A DNA stretch of 64,000 nucleotides from Methylobacterium sp. B4 (GCF_003201865.1 NZ_QJJJ01000020.1:1-64000); one strand, 5' to 3'. Counted from the first letter of the stretch, positions 21,623 through 31,076 are shown. Made by a program: numbers and translations. Notes: generated from the letters alone by a model not told the origin.

Positions 21623-23701
21623 GTGGCGAGACAGGCATCCATCCGGGCCATCCGATCGGCCGCGGCGGCGCTTCTGACGATGCTCTCCCTCGCCCTGCCG
21701 GCGCGGGCGGCCCCCGATCCGGCCCCTTTCGCCGACAACGCCGACTCGGTCGCGGTGGTGATCGGCAACCGGAGCTACAAGCAGACGGTCCCGGTCGATT
21801 ACGCGCACAACGACGCCGACGCGATCCGCGCGTACCTCACCGAGCGCCTCGGCTACCGCGAGAGCAACGTCTTCGTCCTGAAGGACGCGACGCTCAACGA
21901 GTTCAACCAAGTCTTCGGCACCGAGCGCAACCCGCAATCGGGCCGGCTCTGGCGCAACGTGCGCGAGGGCCGCTCCAACGTCTTCGTCTACTATTCCGGC
22001 CACGGCGTGCCGGATCTGGCCACCAAGCAGCCCTTCCTGCTGCCCGAGGACGGCAACCCGAACCAGGGCGAGAGCGGCTACAGCCTGGAGACGCTCTACC
22101 GCAACCTCGACCTCGTGAAGCGCAAGATCGGCGCGGAGCGCCAGCTCGTGGTCATGGTCGATGCCTGCTTCACCGGCGAGACCGGCCGCAAGGGCGAAAG
22201 CCTGCTCGCGGTCTCGGCGCCCGGCTTCGCGCCGGCCCGGCCGAAGGCGCAGAGCGGGATCGTGCGGCTGGTCGCCACCTCCGGCGCCAGCCCCGCGAAC
22301 TGGGACGAGCCGAACCGGCTCGGCCTCCTCACCAGCCGCTTCCTGATGGGCGTCTCGGGGCTGGCCGATGCGAAGGAAGGGCCGGATGGCGGCGACGGAC
22401 TCGTCGAGTGGCCGGAGCTGAAGCGCTACCTCGCCCGCGAGGTCGAGGAGGCGGCGCGGCGCGCCTCGGGCCGCGAGCAGGTACCGGAGATCGACGACGC
22501 GCCGATCGTGCTCAAGGCCTCGCTGCCCGTGGCGGCGGTGTCCGGCGGTGTCGCCGCGATCCGCGACGAGGCGGCGTGGCGGCGCGCGGAAAGTCTCGGC
22601 ACCCGCGAGGCCTTCGAGGCCTATGTCGGCGCCTGCGGCGAAACCTGCGCCTACCGCCCCCAGGCGATGGACCGGCTGCTCGCCGGCCGCAAGCGCGACG
22701 CGGCGGCGATCGACCAGGAGAACTGGACGCGGTTCGGCAGCGCCCGGCAGTATCAGGCCTATCTCGATTCCTGCGGCGAGGTCTGCGCCTACCGCTCGAT
22801 CGCGGAAGGCTATCTCGGCGGCGCGAACCCGAGCACCGACCCGCGGGTGAAGCGCTGCGATGAGCTCGCCGCGGGCACCGACGATCCCGATCGCCCCAAC
22901 GGCGTGAGCGGGGTCAAGCTCGGGCGGATCGAGGCGTCGGCCGCGATCGAGGCCTGCCGCGGGGCCTCCGCCGCCTATCCGCAGCTGCGCCGCCTCGCCT
23001 ACCAGCTCGGCCGGGCCTACGACCGGGCCGACCGCTCCAAGGAGGCGTTCTCCGCCTACGACCGGGCGGCCAAGGCGGGCAGCGTCTCGGCGATGAACAA
23101 CCTCGCCACGCTCTACGAGAACGGCCAGGGCGTGAAGCGCGCGCAGGGCGAGGCCTTCCGGCTCTACCGGCAGGCGGGCGAGGGCGGCAACGTGGTGGCG
23201 CTCGCCAACGCCGCCCGGATGCTCGAATACGGCAACGGCATCCCCAAGAACGAGGCGCAGGCGGTGGCGCTCTACAAGCGCGCGGCCGAGGGCGGCGACG
23301 TGCCCTCGATCTCGAAGCTGGTGCCCCACTACGCCACCGGCGCCTACGGCTTCCCGAAGGACCTGCGCCAGGGCTTCGAGCTGTTCCGGCGCGCGGCCGA
23401 CAAGGGCGACCCCGTGGCAATGGCGACGATGGCCACGCTGATCGACAACGGCTTCGGCCGCTTCTTCCCGGGCGTGCGCTCCGCCGACATGGTGCTGCGG
23501 GCCCTGAAGAAGGGCGAACTCGGCGCTGCCTCCGTCTCGGCCACCGACACGGCGGCGCAGAAGCTGAAGCCGGAGACGATCCGCAGCGTCCAGCGCGCGG
23601 TGAAGGAGGCGGACTATTACTCGGGGGCGCTGGACGGGCGCTTCAACCCGGTCTTCGTGCGGGCGCTTGACCAGTACGCTCGGGCGAACGAGACGGAATG
23701 A
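21623..23701 (+). CDS. Exported caspase-like protease with Sel1 repeats
   Basis: A 692-residue protein with a Sec signal (cleavage near ARA-APD). Residues 40-260 are a caspase/metacaspase (peptidase C14) domain with the catalytic His127 in YYSGHG and Cys182 in VDACFTG. Residues about 310-400 hold two copies of a cysteine unit (ACGETCAYRP and SCGEVCAYRS). Residues about 480-640 carry Sel1-type repeats (SAMNNLATLYENGQGV, NVVALANAARMLEYGNGI). The extreme C-terminus (YYSGALDGRFNPVFVRALDQY) resembles a peptidoglycan-binding motif. The signal implies it acts in the periplasm, unlike metacaspases of cytosolic immunity systems. The stop overlaps the next ATG (ATGA). Confidence 0.9.
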   Translation: MARQASIRAIRSAAAALLTMLSLALPARAAPDPAPFADNADSVAVVIGNRSYKQTVPVDYAHNDADAIRAYLTERLGYRESNVFVLKDATLNEFNQVFGTERNPQSGRLWRNVREGRSNVFVYYSGHGVPDLATKQPFLLPEDGNPNQGESGYSLETLYRNLDLVKRKIGAERQLVVMVDACFTGETGRKGESLLAVSAPGFAPARPKAQSGIVRLVATSGASPANWDEPNRLGLLTSRFLMGVSGLADAKEGPDGGDGLVEWPELKRYLAREVEEAARRASGREQVPEIDDAPIVLKASLPVAAVSGGVAAIRDEAAWRRAESLGTREAFEAYVGACGETCAYRPQAMDRLLAGRKRDAAAIDQENWTRFGSARQYQAYLDSCGEVCAYRSIAEGYLGGANPSTDPRVKRCDELAAGTDDPDRPNGVSGVKLGRIEASAAIEACRGASAAYPQLRRLAYQLGRAYDRADRSKEAFSAYDRAAKAGSVSAMNNLATLYENGQGVKRAQGEAFRLYRQAGEGGNVVALANAARMLEYGNGIPKNEAQAVALYKRAAEGGDVPSISKLVPHYATGAYGFPKDLRQGFELFRRAADKGDPVAMATMATLIDNGFGRFFPGVRSADMVLRALKKGELGAASVSATDTAAQKLKPETIRSVQRAVKEADYYSGALDGRFNPVFVRALDQYARANETE

Positions 23702-25044
23702 GGCTCCTCCTCCTCGCCGCGCTCCTGATCCTGTCCGCGCCCGCCCGCGCCGATCCCGCAACCGCCGCGCTCACCCCCTTCCTCGACGCCGTGGCGGCCT
23801 GCGCCGGGCGGCCCGACCTGACGCTGGCGGTGGTCGGCGTCGAGCCGGGCCAGACCGCGCTCTCGCGCGAGCAGGCCGAGGAGGTGCGCCTCGCGGTCGA
23901 GAGCCGGCTCCAGGCGAGCGGCCGCGTGCGGCTCGCGGCCGCCGCCGACGTGGTGCGGATCAAGGCCCTGCGCGAGGGCACGACCGGGCTTTCGGGAGCC
24001 GAGGCCGAGGCGCAGATCCGGCAGGCCTTCGCGGGCGATGCCAGCGTCTTCCTCGTGGAGCCGCGCCGGGCCGGCGAGACCGCCGCTTTGCGCCTCCAGG
24101 CGATCACCAAGTCGGCCGCCTGCAAGGCGACGAGCGAGCCCCTGATCGTGCCGATCCGCGTCGGGGCCGGCGTCTCGGACATCGACGCGGTGATGGAGGG
24201 CGCGGTGCGGGCGCTCCAGCAGGCCGCGCCGAACGCGCGCACGATCGAGGTCTGCCCCTTCGTGGCCGAGGGCGGCCATTCGAGCTGCGCGGGGGCTCTC
24301 ACCGACCGCCTCGTCATCGCGCTCGATGCCGAGGCGCGCTCGGCCAACCGCATCCTCAAGGGCGCCCGCCTCGACGTGCGCCGCCGCCCGCCCGGCACCG
24401 CCTGCCAGGGAAGTGCCGAGGGCGTCCTGACGGCGAGCGGGCGCTTCCGCACGGAGCGGGACGGCGCCTCCTACCTGGAGCTGGAGTTCGGGCGCGAGGG
24501 CGCCGTGCTCGCCCCCACGGGGCGCCGCCGCATCGGCATCGAGGGCCTGGGCTGCGACCCCACCCCGCGCCCCTTCCTCGATCACCTCGCCGCCAGCGCC
24601 CGCACGGACGGAGGGCGGCTCGCGGTCTCGGCCACGGCCGCGCCCTTCGCCCGCGGCCAGCGCCTGGAGATGCGCATCGAGTCGAAGTCGCGCCAGAACC
24701 TCTATTGCTGGGTGGTGGCCCCGGACGAGACCGCCTTCGTTGCCCTGCCCGTGCGCGGCAACGCGGTCTCGGAGGCGCCCCTGGGGCCCGGCGACACCCG
24801 GCGCTATCCCCGCGGCTACGGCCTGGAGGAGATCGTCGCCGCCGAGCCCTTCGAGAACCTGTTCGCCTGCTTCGGCGTCGAGGGCGGCCTGCCGCCGGAG
24901 CTGGAGGCCCGCTGGCGCGCGGCGGCGCCGGGGGCGGGGGCAGACGCCGCGCTGCTGCAGCCGCCGGACGTGCTCGACCTGCTGGAGCGGATCCGCCGCA
25001 CGCCGGGCGTGACCGAGGCAAGCGCGCGGATCGTGGTGCGGTGA
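23698..25044 (+). CDS. Exported protein with DUF4384-like domain
   Basis: A 448-residue protein with a Sec signal (MRLLLLAALLILSAPARA). Residues 25-170 look like a TolB/CsgG-type nucleotide-free alpha/beta domain (LTLAVVGVEPG ... AEEVRLAVESRLQASGRVRL). Residues about 310-400 contain NLYCWVVAPDETAFVALP, the typical core of DUF4384, which often accompanies secreted caspases. It is translationally coupled to the caspase gene upstream and the DMP19 gene downstream (GTGA), so it is probably the structural or sensor partner of the protease. Function is not known. Confidence 0.75.
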   Translation: MRLLLLAALLILSAPARADPATAALTPFLDAVAACAGRPDLTLAVVGVEPGQTALSREQAEEVRLAVESRLQASGRVRLAAAADVVRIKALREGTTGLSGAEAEAQIRQAFAGDASVFLVEPRRAGETAALRLQAITKSAACKATSEPLIVPIRVGAGVSDIDAVMEGAVRALQQAAPNARTIEVCPFVAEGGHSSCAGALTDRLVIALDAEARSANRILKGARLDVRRRPPGTACQGSAEGVLTASGRFRTERDGASYLELEFGREGAVLAPTGRRRIGIEGLGCDPTPRPFLDHLAASARTDGGRLAVSATAAPFARGQRLEMRIESKSRQNLYCWVVAPDETAFVALPVRGNAVSEAPLGPGDTRRYPRGYGLEEIVAAEPFENLFACFGVEGGLPPELEARWRAAAPGAGADAALLQPPDVLDLLERIRRTPGVTEASARIVVR

Positions 25045-26174
25045 GGCGGGCCGCCCTCCCCTGGCGCCGCCGCGCCGTCGGGGCGGCGTTCGTCGCGCTG
25101 GCGGGGGCCGCCTTCGCGCTGCCCGTTGCCTGCGCGCCGACGCCGACGGCGTCCTGCGACCTGGAGCGCCTGCGCCATTATCCCCTGGCGATGGCGGTGG
25201 AGAACCGCGCGCTCCCCTTGCGCCTGCCGGACGTGTTCTTCCCCGATCCTGCAGGGCGCGATCCGGGCCTCGACCGTGACAGCCTCGATGCGGCGGGGGC
25301 GGCGAAGCTCAGGGCCGCCCTGGAGCGGGGGCTCGCGGGCTTCCGACCCGGCGAGCGGCCGGTGCTGATGCTCGCCGCCTTCGACCACTGGACCGCGCAA
25401 GGGGCCGGCCTCAAGGGCTTCTTCGTCCTGCCGGAGGGCGTCTTCCTCGACGACGTGCTGGAGACCCTGGACGGCGCGGGGCTCTCCGAGCACGCGGCCC
25501 TGGTGCGCGAGGGGGCGGCGCTGTTCGGCCCCCGCTACGGCACCCAGGCCGAGCGCTACGCCCGCTGGAGCGACGGCGGTGGCGAGATCCGCGACCCGGC
25601 GCTCGATGCCGCCCTCGACCGCCTCGCCGAGCGCTTCCGGGCGCTGCCGCGCCCGCTGGACGAGGCGGTGCGGCGCGTCGAGCGCTCCCCCGATCTCGCG
25701 GCGTCCTACGAGACCCTTCGGGCCGGGACCGACGCGGACGACCGCCTGCGCTTCCTCACCGGCGGCCTGTGGCGCTGCCTCGACCATTACGGAACGCCGC
25801 CGGCCGTGGCCGCCCGCCTCGCCGCCCTGCCGACGGCGCACGGGCGGATCATCGTCACCGAGATCTTCCAGGCGGAGATGCTGAACGGCTCGGTGCACCA
25901 GTTCTTCTTCAACTCCTCCGGCGGCCTCGCCCCCGACGTCGCCGACGCCCTGGACGCGATGGACCTGCCCGGCCACGCCGCGGCGGTGCGGCGCGGCATC
26001 GCGAAGTTCCCGAGCCCCTTCCCGCGGGATCTGAACACGCGCCGCGCCTTCATGGCCCGCCAGGACAAGGCCTTCGACGACGCCCTCTATGAACTGACGG
26101 GCGACGTGGATGACGGGAAGATGCAGGAGGCGATGGTCGGGATCGCCCGCGAGGCCGACATCCTCCCGCGCTGA
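25041..26174 (+). CDS. Exported DMP19/DUF4375-domain protein
   Basis: A 377-residue protein starting at a GTG that overlaps the previous stop. The N-terminus is basic then hydrophobic (AAFVALAGAAFALPVACAP), an export signal with a cysteine near the cleavage site, so a lipoprotein is possible although the lipobox is poor. The C-terminal third contains the DMP19-like block RIIVTEIFQAEMLNGSVHQF followed by FFNSSGG, with LAPDVADALDAMDLPGHA. DMP19 of Neisseria is a DNA-mimic protein; most relatives are of unknown function, and a periplasmic form is unexpected for a DNA mimic. The gap to the next gene is 45 bases. Confidence 0.7.
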   Translation: MRRAALPWRRRAVGAAFVALAGAAFALPVACAPTPTASCDLERLRHYPLAMAVENRALPLRLPDVFFPDPAGRDPGLDRDSLDAAGAAKLRAALERGLAGFRPGERPVLMLAAFDHWTAQGAGLKGFFVLPEGVFLDDVLETLDGAGLSEHAALVREGAALFGPRYGTQAERYARWSDGGGEIRDPALDAALDRLAERFRALPRPLDEAVRRVERSPDLAASYETLRAGTDADDRLRFLTGGLWRCLDHYGTPPAVAARLAALPTAHGRIIVTEIFQAEMLNGSVHQFFFNSSGGLAPDVADALDAMDLPGHAAAVRRGIAKFPSPFPRDLNTRRAFMARQDKAFDDALYELTGDVDDGKMQEAMVGIAREADILPR

Positions 26175-26219
26175 TGTCCGGCCGCCGTTCCGGGCTCGGG
26201 GGAGAGGACCGCTTCAGGC

Positions 26220-26717
26220 ATGTTCGTCAACGGTCCGGCGCTGGCCGTCACGCTCTGGCTCCTCCTCTTCGCCCTCGTCGTGCTCGCGGGCGTGCTCGTC
26301 GCGCATCTCCTCTGGGTCGTCCGGCTCGCCCGCGGCCCCGGCCTTACCGGGCGGCCGGCGCCGATGCGGGCCCTGGCCGTCGCGGCGGCGTTCGTGACGC
26401 CGGTGCTGAGCTTCTACGCCGTCGAGATCGCCGCCCCGTGGCGCCGCCGGGCCGCCGGCGAGCGGCTCGTCCTCGTGGCGATCCTGACGGTGGCGCTCGC
26501 CGCCTTGGGGGCCGCGAGCGAGGAGGCGCGCTACGTGCCCGGGGACCGCACGGCCTGGCACGCGGCCGGCACCTTCCTGCGGCTGCTGCGGCTCCTCGTG
26601 ATCGCGCAACTGCTGATCTTCATGATCCTGCGCGTCCTCTCGGGCGGGCGGCGCCCGGTCCTGGTCTGGAGCGCCTTCCTCATCGTGGCCGCGCTCCTCG
26701 TCTTCCTGCTCATCTGA
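26220..26717 (+). CDS. Four-helix inner-membrane protein
   Basis: A 165-residue membrane protein with four predicted transmembrane helices (ALAVTLWLLLFALVVLAGVL; ALAVAAAFVTPVLSFYAV; LVLVAILTVALAALG; LLVIAQLLIFMILRVL plus VWSAFLIVAALLVFLLI). No family or catalytic motif recognised. GGGAGAGGA lies 10-18 bases before the ATG. Its place between exported and cytosolic members of the cluster suggests a membrane anchor or conduit for the system (inference). Confidence 0.65.
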   Translation: MFVNGPALAVTLWLLLFALVVLAGVLVAHLLWVVRLARGPGLTGRPAPMRALAVAAAFVTPVLSFYAVEIAAPWRRRAAGERLVLVAILTVALAALGAASEEARYVPGDRTAWHAAGTFLRLLRLLVIAQLLIFMILRVLSGGRRPVLVWSAFLIVAALLVFLLI

Positions 26718-26794
26718 GGGCCCGCGCGGATCGGGCTCTGGCCGGCCCAGGACGAAGCGTGCCGCGCCTTCCGGGCGCCGCCGGAGGGTGACGG

Positions 26795-28261
26795 ATGGCC
26801 GGGCTCGGGATAACCATACGGCGAATCGAGGAATCACAAGGGGTTGCGCGCAGCCCCGGCACCGGGAGGCGCATGACCGGCGGATACGACGAGCGCTGCG
26901 CGGCCGACCTTGCGGGTGTGGGCGAGGGCCGCGACCTCTCCCGGGCCGACCGCGCCTGGCTCGCCCGCGTCGTGACCGGGGCCGTGCGTCCCAACCGCGA
27001 CAAGCCGCTCTGGGACCTCGCCCACGCGCTGGCCGCCCTGGCGCGGGCCGGCGGCGCCCGGGATGGGCGCGCCCTCGTCTCCCTCGCCCTCGATCCGGGC
27101 CTCGCGACGCCCGCCGCGGTCGAGGCGCGCTTTGCCGGGAATGCGGCCACCGACGCGCGCGGCCTCGTGCTCGACGGGGGCTGGCGCACCGGCTGGTCCG
27201 GCCTCGCCCGGCTCCTGGCGCTGGCCGAATTCGTGCTGACGGCGGAGGATCTGGCGCAATTCGCGACCGTCACCGGCTGGCTCGACGAGCTGGCCGCCTC
27301 GCCCGACGCGGAGGGCGCCGCCTTCCTGGCCAAGCGCCTCGCCCGGCAAAGCGCGGCCTACCGCAACGCCCACCTGCCGCTCGCGCCGCTGGAGCGGCGC
27401 TTCCGCGCCATCCTCGTCTTCCTGGCCGGGCGCCGTGCCTTCGGCGACGACGACATCCTCGCCTTCTGGCGCGAGGAGATGCGCGGGGGCGAGCGGCCGG
27501 GCTTCCGCACCGTGGCCGAGCATTTCGTGACCTTCGAGGCGGGGGCCCACCTGCTCGACGGCCTGGAGGGGTTGGCGTCGGCCGCCTCTCTGGCCGCCGC
27601 CGACGGTTGGGAGGAGCGCCTCGACGCGAGCTTGGCCGACCTCACCGCCGCCGAGCCCGCCGAGGCCCTGGCCGCCCTGCTCGCCGCGTGGCCGGACGGC
27701 CCCAAGATCCTCACCGGGGCCGAGCGCGAGGATCTGGCCGATTTCCTGCGCCTGGAGCCGTTCCACCGCACCCGCCCGCTGACGACCCTGCGGGCGGCGA
27801 GCTTCGGGCGCGTGCAATCGGGCATCGCCAACCGCCTGCGCCGGGGCGGCGGCGGGGCCGACCTCGCCGAGCGCGCCGCCTGCACGGAGGCCGAGACCTA
27901 CGCCGACCTGCAGGCCCGCGCCGGGGCGCTCGCGGCGCATCTCGCCCGGATGCTGCGCATCGCCGCGGCGCTCGCCATCGCCGAGCGCGACGGGCTCTCC
28001 CCGCAGACGCAGGCCGCCCTGGAGGCGGCCGAGGCGGATCTGCGCCGGGTGCGCCGGGCCGGCTTCGAGGACCGCGCCGCCCTCACTGCGGGCTTCGCCG
28101 CCGCCGCATCCGCCCTGTTGCGCCTCGCGGAAGAAGCCGGGCGGCTGGAGCGGGCGCTCGCGGCGCTCGACCGGCAGCGCCCGCTGGAGGCGGCCTTCGC
28201 GGCCGACCGGGCGGTCTTCGCCGAGGCCTTGACCGCGGCCTATGCGGGGGAGGCGGCGTGA
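26795..28261 (+). CDS. Large helical cytosolic protein of unknown function
   Basis: Up to 488 residues, almost entirely helical, rich in Ala, Leu, Arg and Glu, without signal peptide or membrane helix. A run of helical pairs (EFVLTAEDLAQFATVTGWLD, AKRLARQSAAYRNAHLPLA) suggests an alpha-solenoid scaffold, and the last 120 residues are coiled-coil-like. I recognise no family. ATG 26795 has GGAGGGTG five bases upstream; the ATG at 26873 has GGGAGG only three bases away and would remove 26 basic residues. The stop is coupled (GTGA) to the next gene, so the two proteins probably form a complex. Confidence 0.65.
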   Translation: MAGLGITIRRIEESQGVARSPGTGRRMTGGYDERCAADLAGVGEGRDLSRADRAWLARVVTGAVRPNRDKPLWDLAHALAALARAGGARDGRALVSLALDPGLATPAAVEARFAGNAATDARGLVLDGGWRTGWSGLARLLALAEFVLTAEDLAQFATVTGWLDELAASPDAEGAAFLAKRLARQSAAYRNAHLPLAPLERRFRAILVFLAGRRAFGDDDILAFWREEMRGGERPGFRTVAEHFVTFEAGAHLLDGLEGLASAASLAAADGWEERLDASLADLTAAEPAEALAALLAAWPDGPKILTGAEREDLADFLRLEPFHRTRPLTTLRAASFGRVQSGIANRLRRGGGGADLAERAACTEAETYADLQARAGALAAHLARMLRIAAALAIAERDGLSPQTQAALEAAEADLRRVRRAGFEDRAALTAGFAAAASALLRLAEEAGRLERALAALDRQRPLEAAFAADRAVFAEALTAAYAGEAA

Positions 28262-28770
28262 GCGACGAGGCCCGGCTTCTCGCCGAACTCCACGCGGCCC
28301 GCGCCCTGGTGCGGGCGAAGGGCCCGGCCGTCCGGCCGAGCCACGCCGCGCTCTGGGCGCACGCCATCCGGGCGCCCGGGCAGCCGGTCGACCTCGCCTT
28401 GGAGCGGGCGATCCGCAGCGATCCCGACACCGCCCGGCGCTACCGGACCCTGCTCGGCGCCCAGGCGCTCGCCCACGCGCCGCTCGCTGCCGCCGCCTCC
28501 GACGGCGCCCTCCTGCGGCGCCGGGTCGGCCCGTTCGAGCTGGAGATCCTGGAAGGTGAGGACGGCGCGCCGCCGCTCCTGATCCTGCGCGGGGCGCAGG
28601 CGCCGATGCCCCGCACGATCGAGGCGTGGCTCGGCGACGCGGCGGTGCGGCTCGACCTCGGTGAACCGGTGGAGGGCGCGATCCTGCTCGCCCTCGATCC
28701 GGCCGTGCCGGAGGCCGCCCTGCTCGGCCGGATGCTGCGCGACCCGGCCTGCGCGGTGTTCCTGCTGTGA
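28258..28770 (+). CDS. Cytosolic protein coupled to the solenoid gene (170 aa)
   Basis: A 170-residue protein, GTG start overlapping the previous stop. Residues 1-80 are helical (LLAELHAARALVRAKG; DPDTARRYRTLLGAQALAH) and residues 85-170 are beta-rich (GPFELEILEGEDG, PPLLILRGAQAPMP), ending on the hydrophobic CAVFLL. No signal or membrane segment. I recognise no family. The helical half resembles small regulatory adaptors such as anti-sigma-like domains, but this is only an impression. Confidence 0.6.
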   Translation: MSDEARLLAELHAARALVRAKGPAVRPSHAALWAHAIRAPGQPVDLALERAIRSDPDTARRYRTLLGAQALAHAPLAAAASDGALLRRRVGPFELEILEGEDGAPPLLILRGAQAPMPRTIEAWLGDAAVRLDLGEPVEGAILLALDPAVPEAALLGRMLRDPACAVFLL

Positions 28771-28840
28771 GCGTCCGGCCCGGTCCCACCTCTCGGATGA
28801 CAGCCATCGGGTGCGCGCGTCGATGCGGGCTCGCCGCCGC

Positions 28841-30016
28841 ATGAGCGGACCCGCCATCCTCGTCGTGATCCCGACGACCCGCGGCCCGCTCCACCTGCGC
28901 GCCCTCAAGGCCCGGCCGGGCCTGCCGGCGCCGGCCGCCTTCGCCGACGGCGATTACCGCCCCCTGCCCTGGTCGGCCGACTATGCCCGGCTCTGCGCGG
29001 CGGGCGGGCCGCTCGCCCGGCTCACGGACGGCCCGCTCCCGCCGCACGAATTGCGCCTCTCGGGCTCCTTCGATGCCGGCCGCTCCTGGGAGGTGCCGGT
29101 CTGCCTCGCCCACGGGCTCGCGGCGCGGGGCGCCCGCTTCGCCGCGGAGCCGGCCGAGGCCGGGCTGATCCTCTGGGCCACCGGCGCGGTCGATCTCGAC
29201 CTCGCGGTGCGGCCCGGCGATTACGCGCTCCTCGACAAGATCGAGCGCGCCCGCGCCCTGCTGGCCGAGGCGCCGGACGCGCGCCTCGCGGTGCTGTTGC
29301 CCGAGGGCCCGGAGCGGGCGCAGGCCGAGGCGGCGATCCGCGCCCTCGGCCGCTCCGGCGATCCGCTCTTCCTGCCGGCCGGCTCCATCATGGCCGCGCT
29401 GGCGGCGCTGGAGACGGGGATGCGCCCGGGAGAAGCGGTTCGGCCGGCGGCCCGGCGGCGAGGGCGCCTCGCCTTGCCGGCGGGCGCCCTCGCCGCCGCC
29501 GGGATCGCGGCAGCCCTCGCCCTCGGCGCCCGGCAGGCTCCCGTCGCCGGCCCGGTCGAGGCTCCGGTGACGGAGACGGTTCCGCCCCAGGCCGCGAATG
29601 CCGCGCCGGCTCCGGCGCCGAACGTTCCCGAACCCGCTCCGGTCGAGAAGCCGGCCGCGCTCCGCGTCGAGGAGCTGCGCGCGCCGCCCGGCTCGTCCTG
29701 CCGCCGGGTCGCCTTCGGCGCCGACCCGCCCGAGCGGCGCCCGGTGGCGGTCGAGGCCGAAGGACGGCTCGCCCCGAGCCGGCTCGCGCCGGAGCTGTGC
29801 GGCCTCGCCGTGCGGGCGGAGGCGCCCGGCCTGCGGATCGAGGTGGGCCCCGAGTTGCGGGGCGCCGCCCTGCCCCCGGTGCGGCTCGCGGACGGCGCGC
29901 AGGGCTACTTCCTGCGCGAGGGCGCCCGGCAGAACCTCGTCTACGCCGTCCAAGCAATCCCGGAGGCGGGCGCGCCGACGCCCGGCTCCCGCCTCCTCCA
30001 CGCACTGACACGGTGA
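28841..30016 (+). CDS. Bitopic membrane protein with possible Lon-like cytosolic domain
   Basis: A 391-residue protein with one transmembrane helix (about 209-231, LALPAGALAAAGIAAALALG), no N-terminal signal, and a Pro/Ala-rich linker leading to a C-terminal periplasmic domain with two cysteines (SSCRRVAFG; APELCGLAVRA). The cytosolic part (1-190) has a layout reminiscent of the Lon (S16) fold: SFDAGRSWEVP (76-86), LWATGAVDLDLAV (111-123), then LLDKIERARALL with Lys133 and VLLPEG. In Lon the catalytic Ser and Lys occupy comparable places, but here the Ser position is unclear, so it could be an inactive relative. It is the only member of the cluster that clearly links cytosol and periplasm. 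ATG 28841 starts the domain; earlier ATGs lie in different-looking sequence. Confidence 0.6.
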   Translation: MSGPAILVVIPTTRGPLHLRALKARPGLPAPAAFADGDYRPLPWSADYARLCAAGGPLARLTDGPLPPHELRLSGSFDAGRSWEVPVCLAHGLAARGARFAAEPAEAGLILWATGAVDLDLAVRPGDYALLDKIERARALLAEAPDARLAVLLPEGPERAQAEAAIRALGRSGDPLFLPAGSIMAALAALETGMRPGEAVRPAARRRGRLALPAGALAAAGIAAALALGARQAPVAGPVEAPVTETVPPQAANAAPAPAPNVPEPAPVEKPAALRVEELRAPPGSSCRRVAFGADPPERRPVAVEAEGRLAPSRLAPELCGLAVRAEAPGLRIEVGPELRGAALPPVRLADGAQGYFLREGARQNLVYAVQAIPEAGAPTPGSRLLHALTR

Positions 30017-30089
30017 CACGATGATGGGAATGCGGTCCGCCCCCGCGCCGTCCGACCGGACCGCGATGCCGGCCAGAGGGAGGAAGACG

Positions 30090-31076
30090 ATGGTTCCGAT
30101 CCGGCGGAGGCGCGCCCGGCTGGGCGCCTGCCTGCTGCTCGCGCTCGGCGCGGCCGGTCCCGCGCGGGCGCAGAGCGTCGGCTTCGATCCCGCCGATTAC
30201 GGCCGGGCGCAGCTGCCCCTGCGCCAGACCACGGGCGACGCGGCGGCCTATGTCGATCAGAACAAGGGCGCGTTCGAGCCCATTGCCGAACTCGACCCGA
30301 AGGACGGGCTGGCGGCGCTCGCCCGCCCAATCGGCCGGGTCGACATCGTCCTGCGCAACACCCGCAGCGGCCAGCAGGTCGGCGCCTCCTGCACCGGGAC
30401 GCTCCTGCCCGGCGACTACGTGCTGACCAACCACCATTGCCTGCCGCAATCGGGCGAGCTGACCCCGGTCAAGGCCTCGATCCTGATGGATTACCTGACG
30501 CTCGACGGCAAAGGCTCGCGGCGCTTCGAGATCGACCCCAAGCCCGTCGAGCACGATGCCCGGCTCGACTACGCGCTGGCCCGCGTCGCCGGAAACCCGA
30601 CGGCGGTCTACGGTGCGGCCCGGCTCTCGGGCGAGGCCGTGCCCGGCAACCGCTCGATGCTCGTCATCCACCACCCCCTCGGGCGCCCGAAGGTGATGAG
30701 CCGCTTCCGCTGCTTCGCCCTGAAGGACCAGGCCGAGGGGCCGGACCTGCGCCACCGCTGCGACACGCTCGGCGGATCCTCCGGCTCGCTGATGTTCGAC
30801 GCCTCGGTCGCGGGCATCGCCCTTCACAAGGAGGGTGGCCTCGACCCGAAGGACACCACCAGCTTCAACAACGCCACCCGGCTCTCGGCCATCCTGGGCC
30901 GCAGCCCGGTCCTGTCGCGGATCGCGGCGGCGCAGGGGCGCCCGGTCGCCGCCACCGACCCGGGCGCGCGGCCCACCACGCCGCCCGCTACGCCCTCCAC
31001 CGCGGCCCAGCCCGCCCCCGCCGCGGACGGCCCGCTCGATCCGGCCCGGATGAACGCGATCCTGCGCGGGCGCTGA
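30090..31076 (+). CDS. Exported trypsin-like serine protease
   Basis: A 328-residue protein with a Sec signal (basic MVPIRRRRARLG, hydrophobic ACLLLALGAAG, cleavage ARA-QSV). The chymotrypsin-fold triad is visible: His116 in VLTNHHC, Asp160 in ARLDYALARV and Ser231 in LGGSSGSLMF. The C-terminal 55 residues are a Pro/Ala/Thr-rich tail ending in DPARMNAILRGR. The start at ATG 30090 is fixed by AGGGAGGA six bases upstream; the frame is open back to 30021. It belongs to the V8/glutamyl endopeptidase-like branch. With the caspase, it makes two different proteases in one exported gene cluster. Confidence 0.9.
   Translation: MVPIRRRRARLGACLLLALGAAGPARAQSVGFDPADYGRAQLPLRQTTGDAAAYVDQNKGAFEPIAELDPKDGLAALARPIGRVDIVLRNTRSGQQVGASCTGTLLPGDYVLTNHHCLPQSGELTPVKASILMDYLTLDGKGSRRFEIDPKPVEHDARLDYALARVAGNPTAVYGAARLSGEAVPGNRSMLVIHHPLGRPKVMSRFRCFALKDQAEGPDLRHRCDTLGGSSGSLMFDASVAGIALHKEGGLDPKDTTSFNNATRLSAILGRSPVLSRIAAAQGRPVAATDPGARPTTPPATPSTAAQPAPAADGPLDPARMNAILRGR

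Noticed and set aside
21059..23761. A 900-codon minus-strand frame
   Set aside because: It lies opposite the caspase gene, which has clear catalytic motifs and Sel1 repeats; the antisense product has shadow-type composition.
26834..30019. A minus-strand open frame of more than 1,000 codons
   Set aside because: It is antisense to a well-coupled plus-strand operon, has low-complexity Gly/Arg/Ala composition and no ribosome-binding site; a GC-rich shadow frame.
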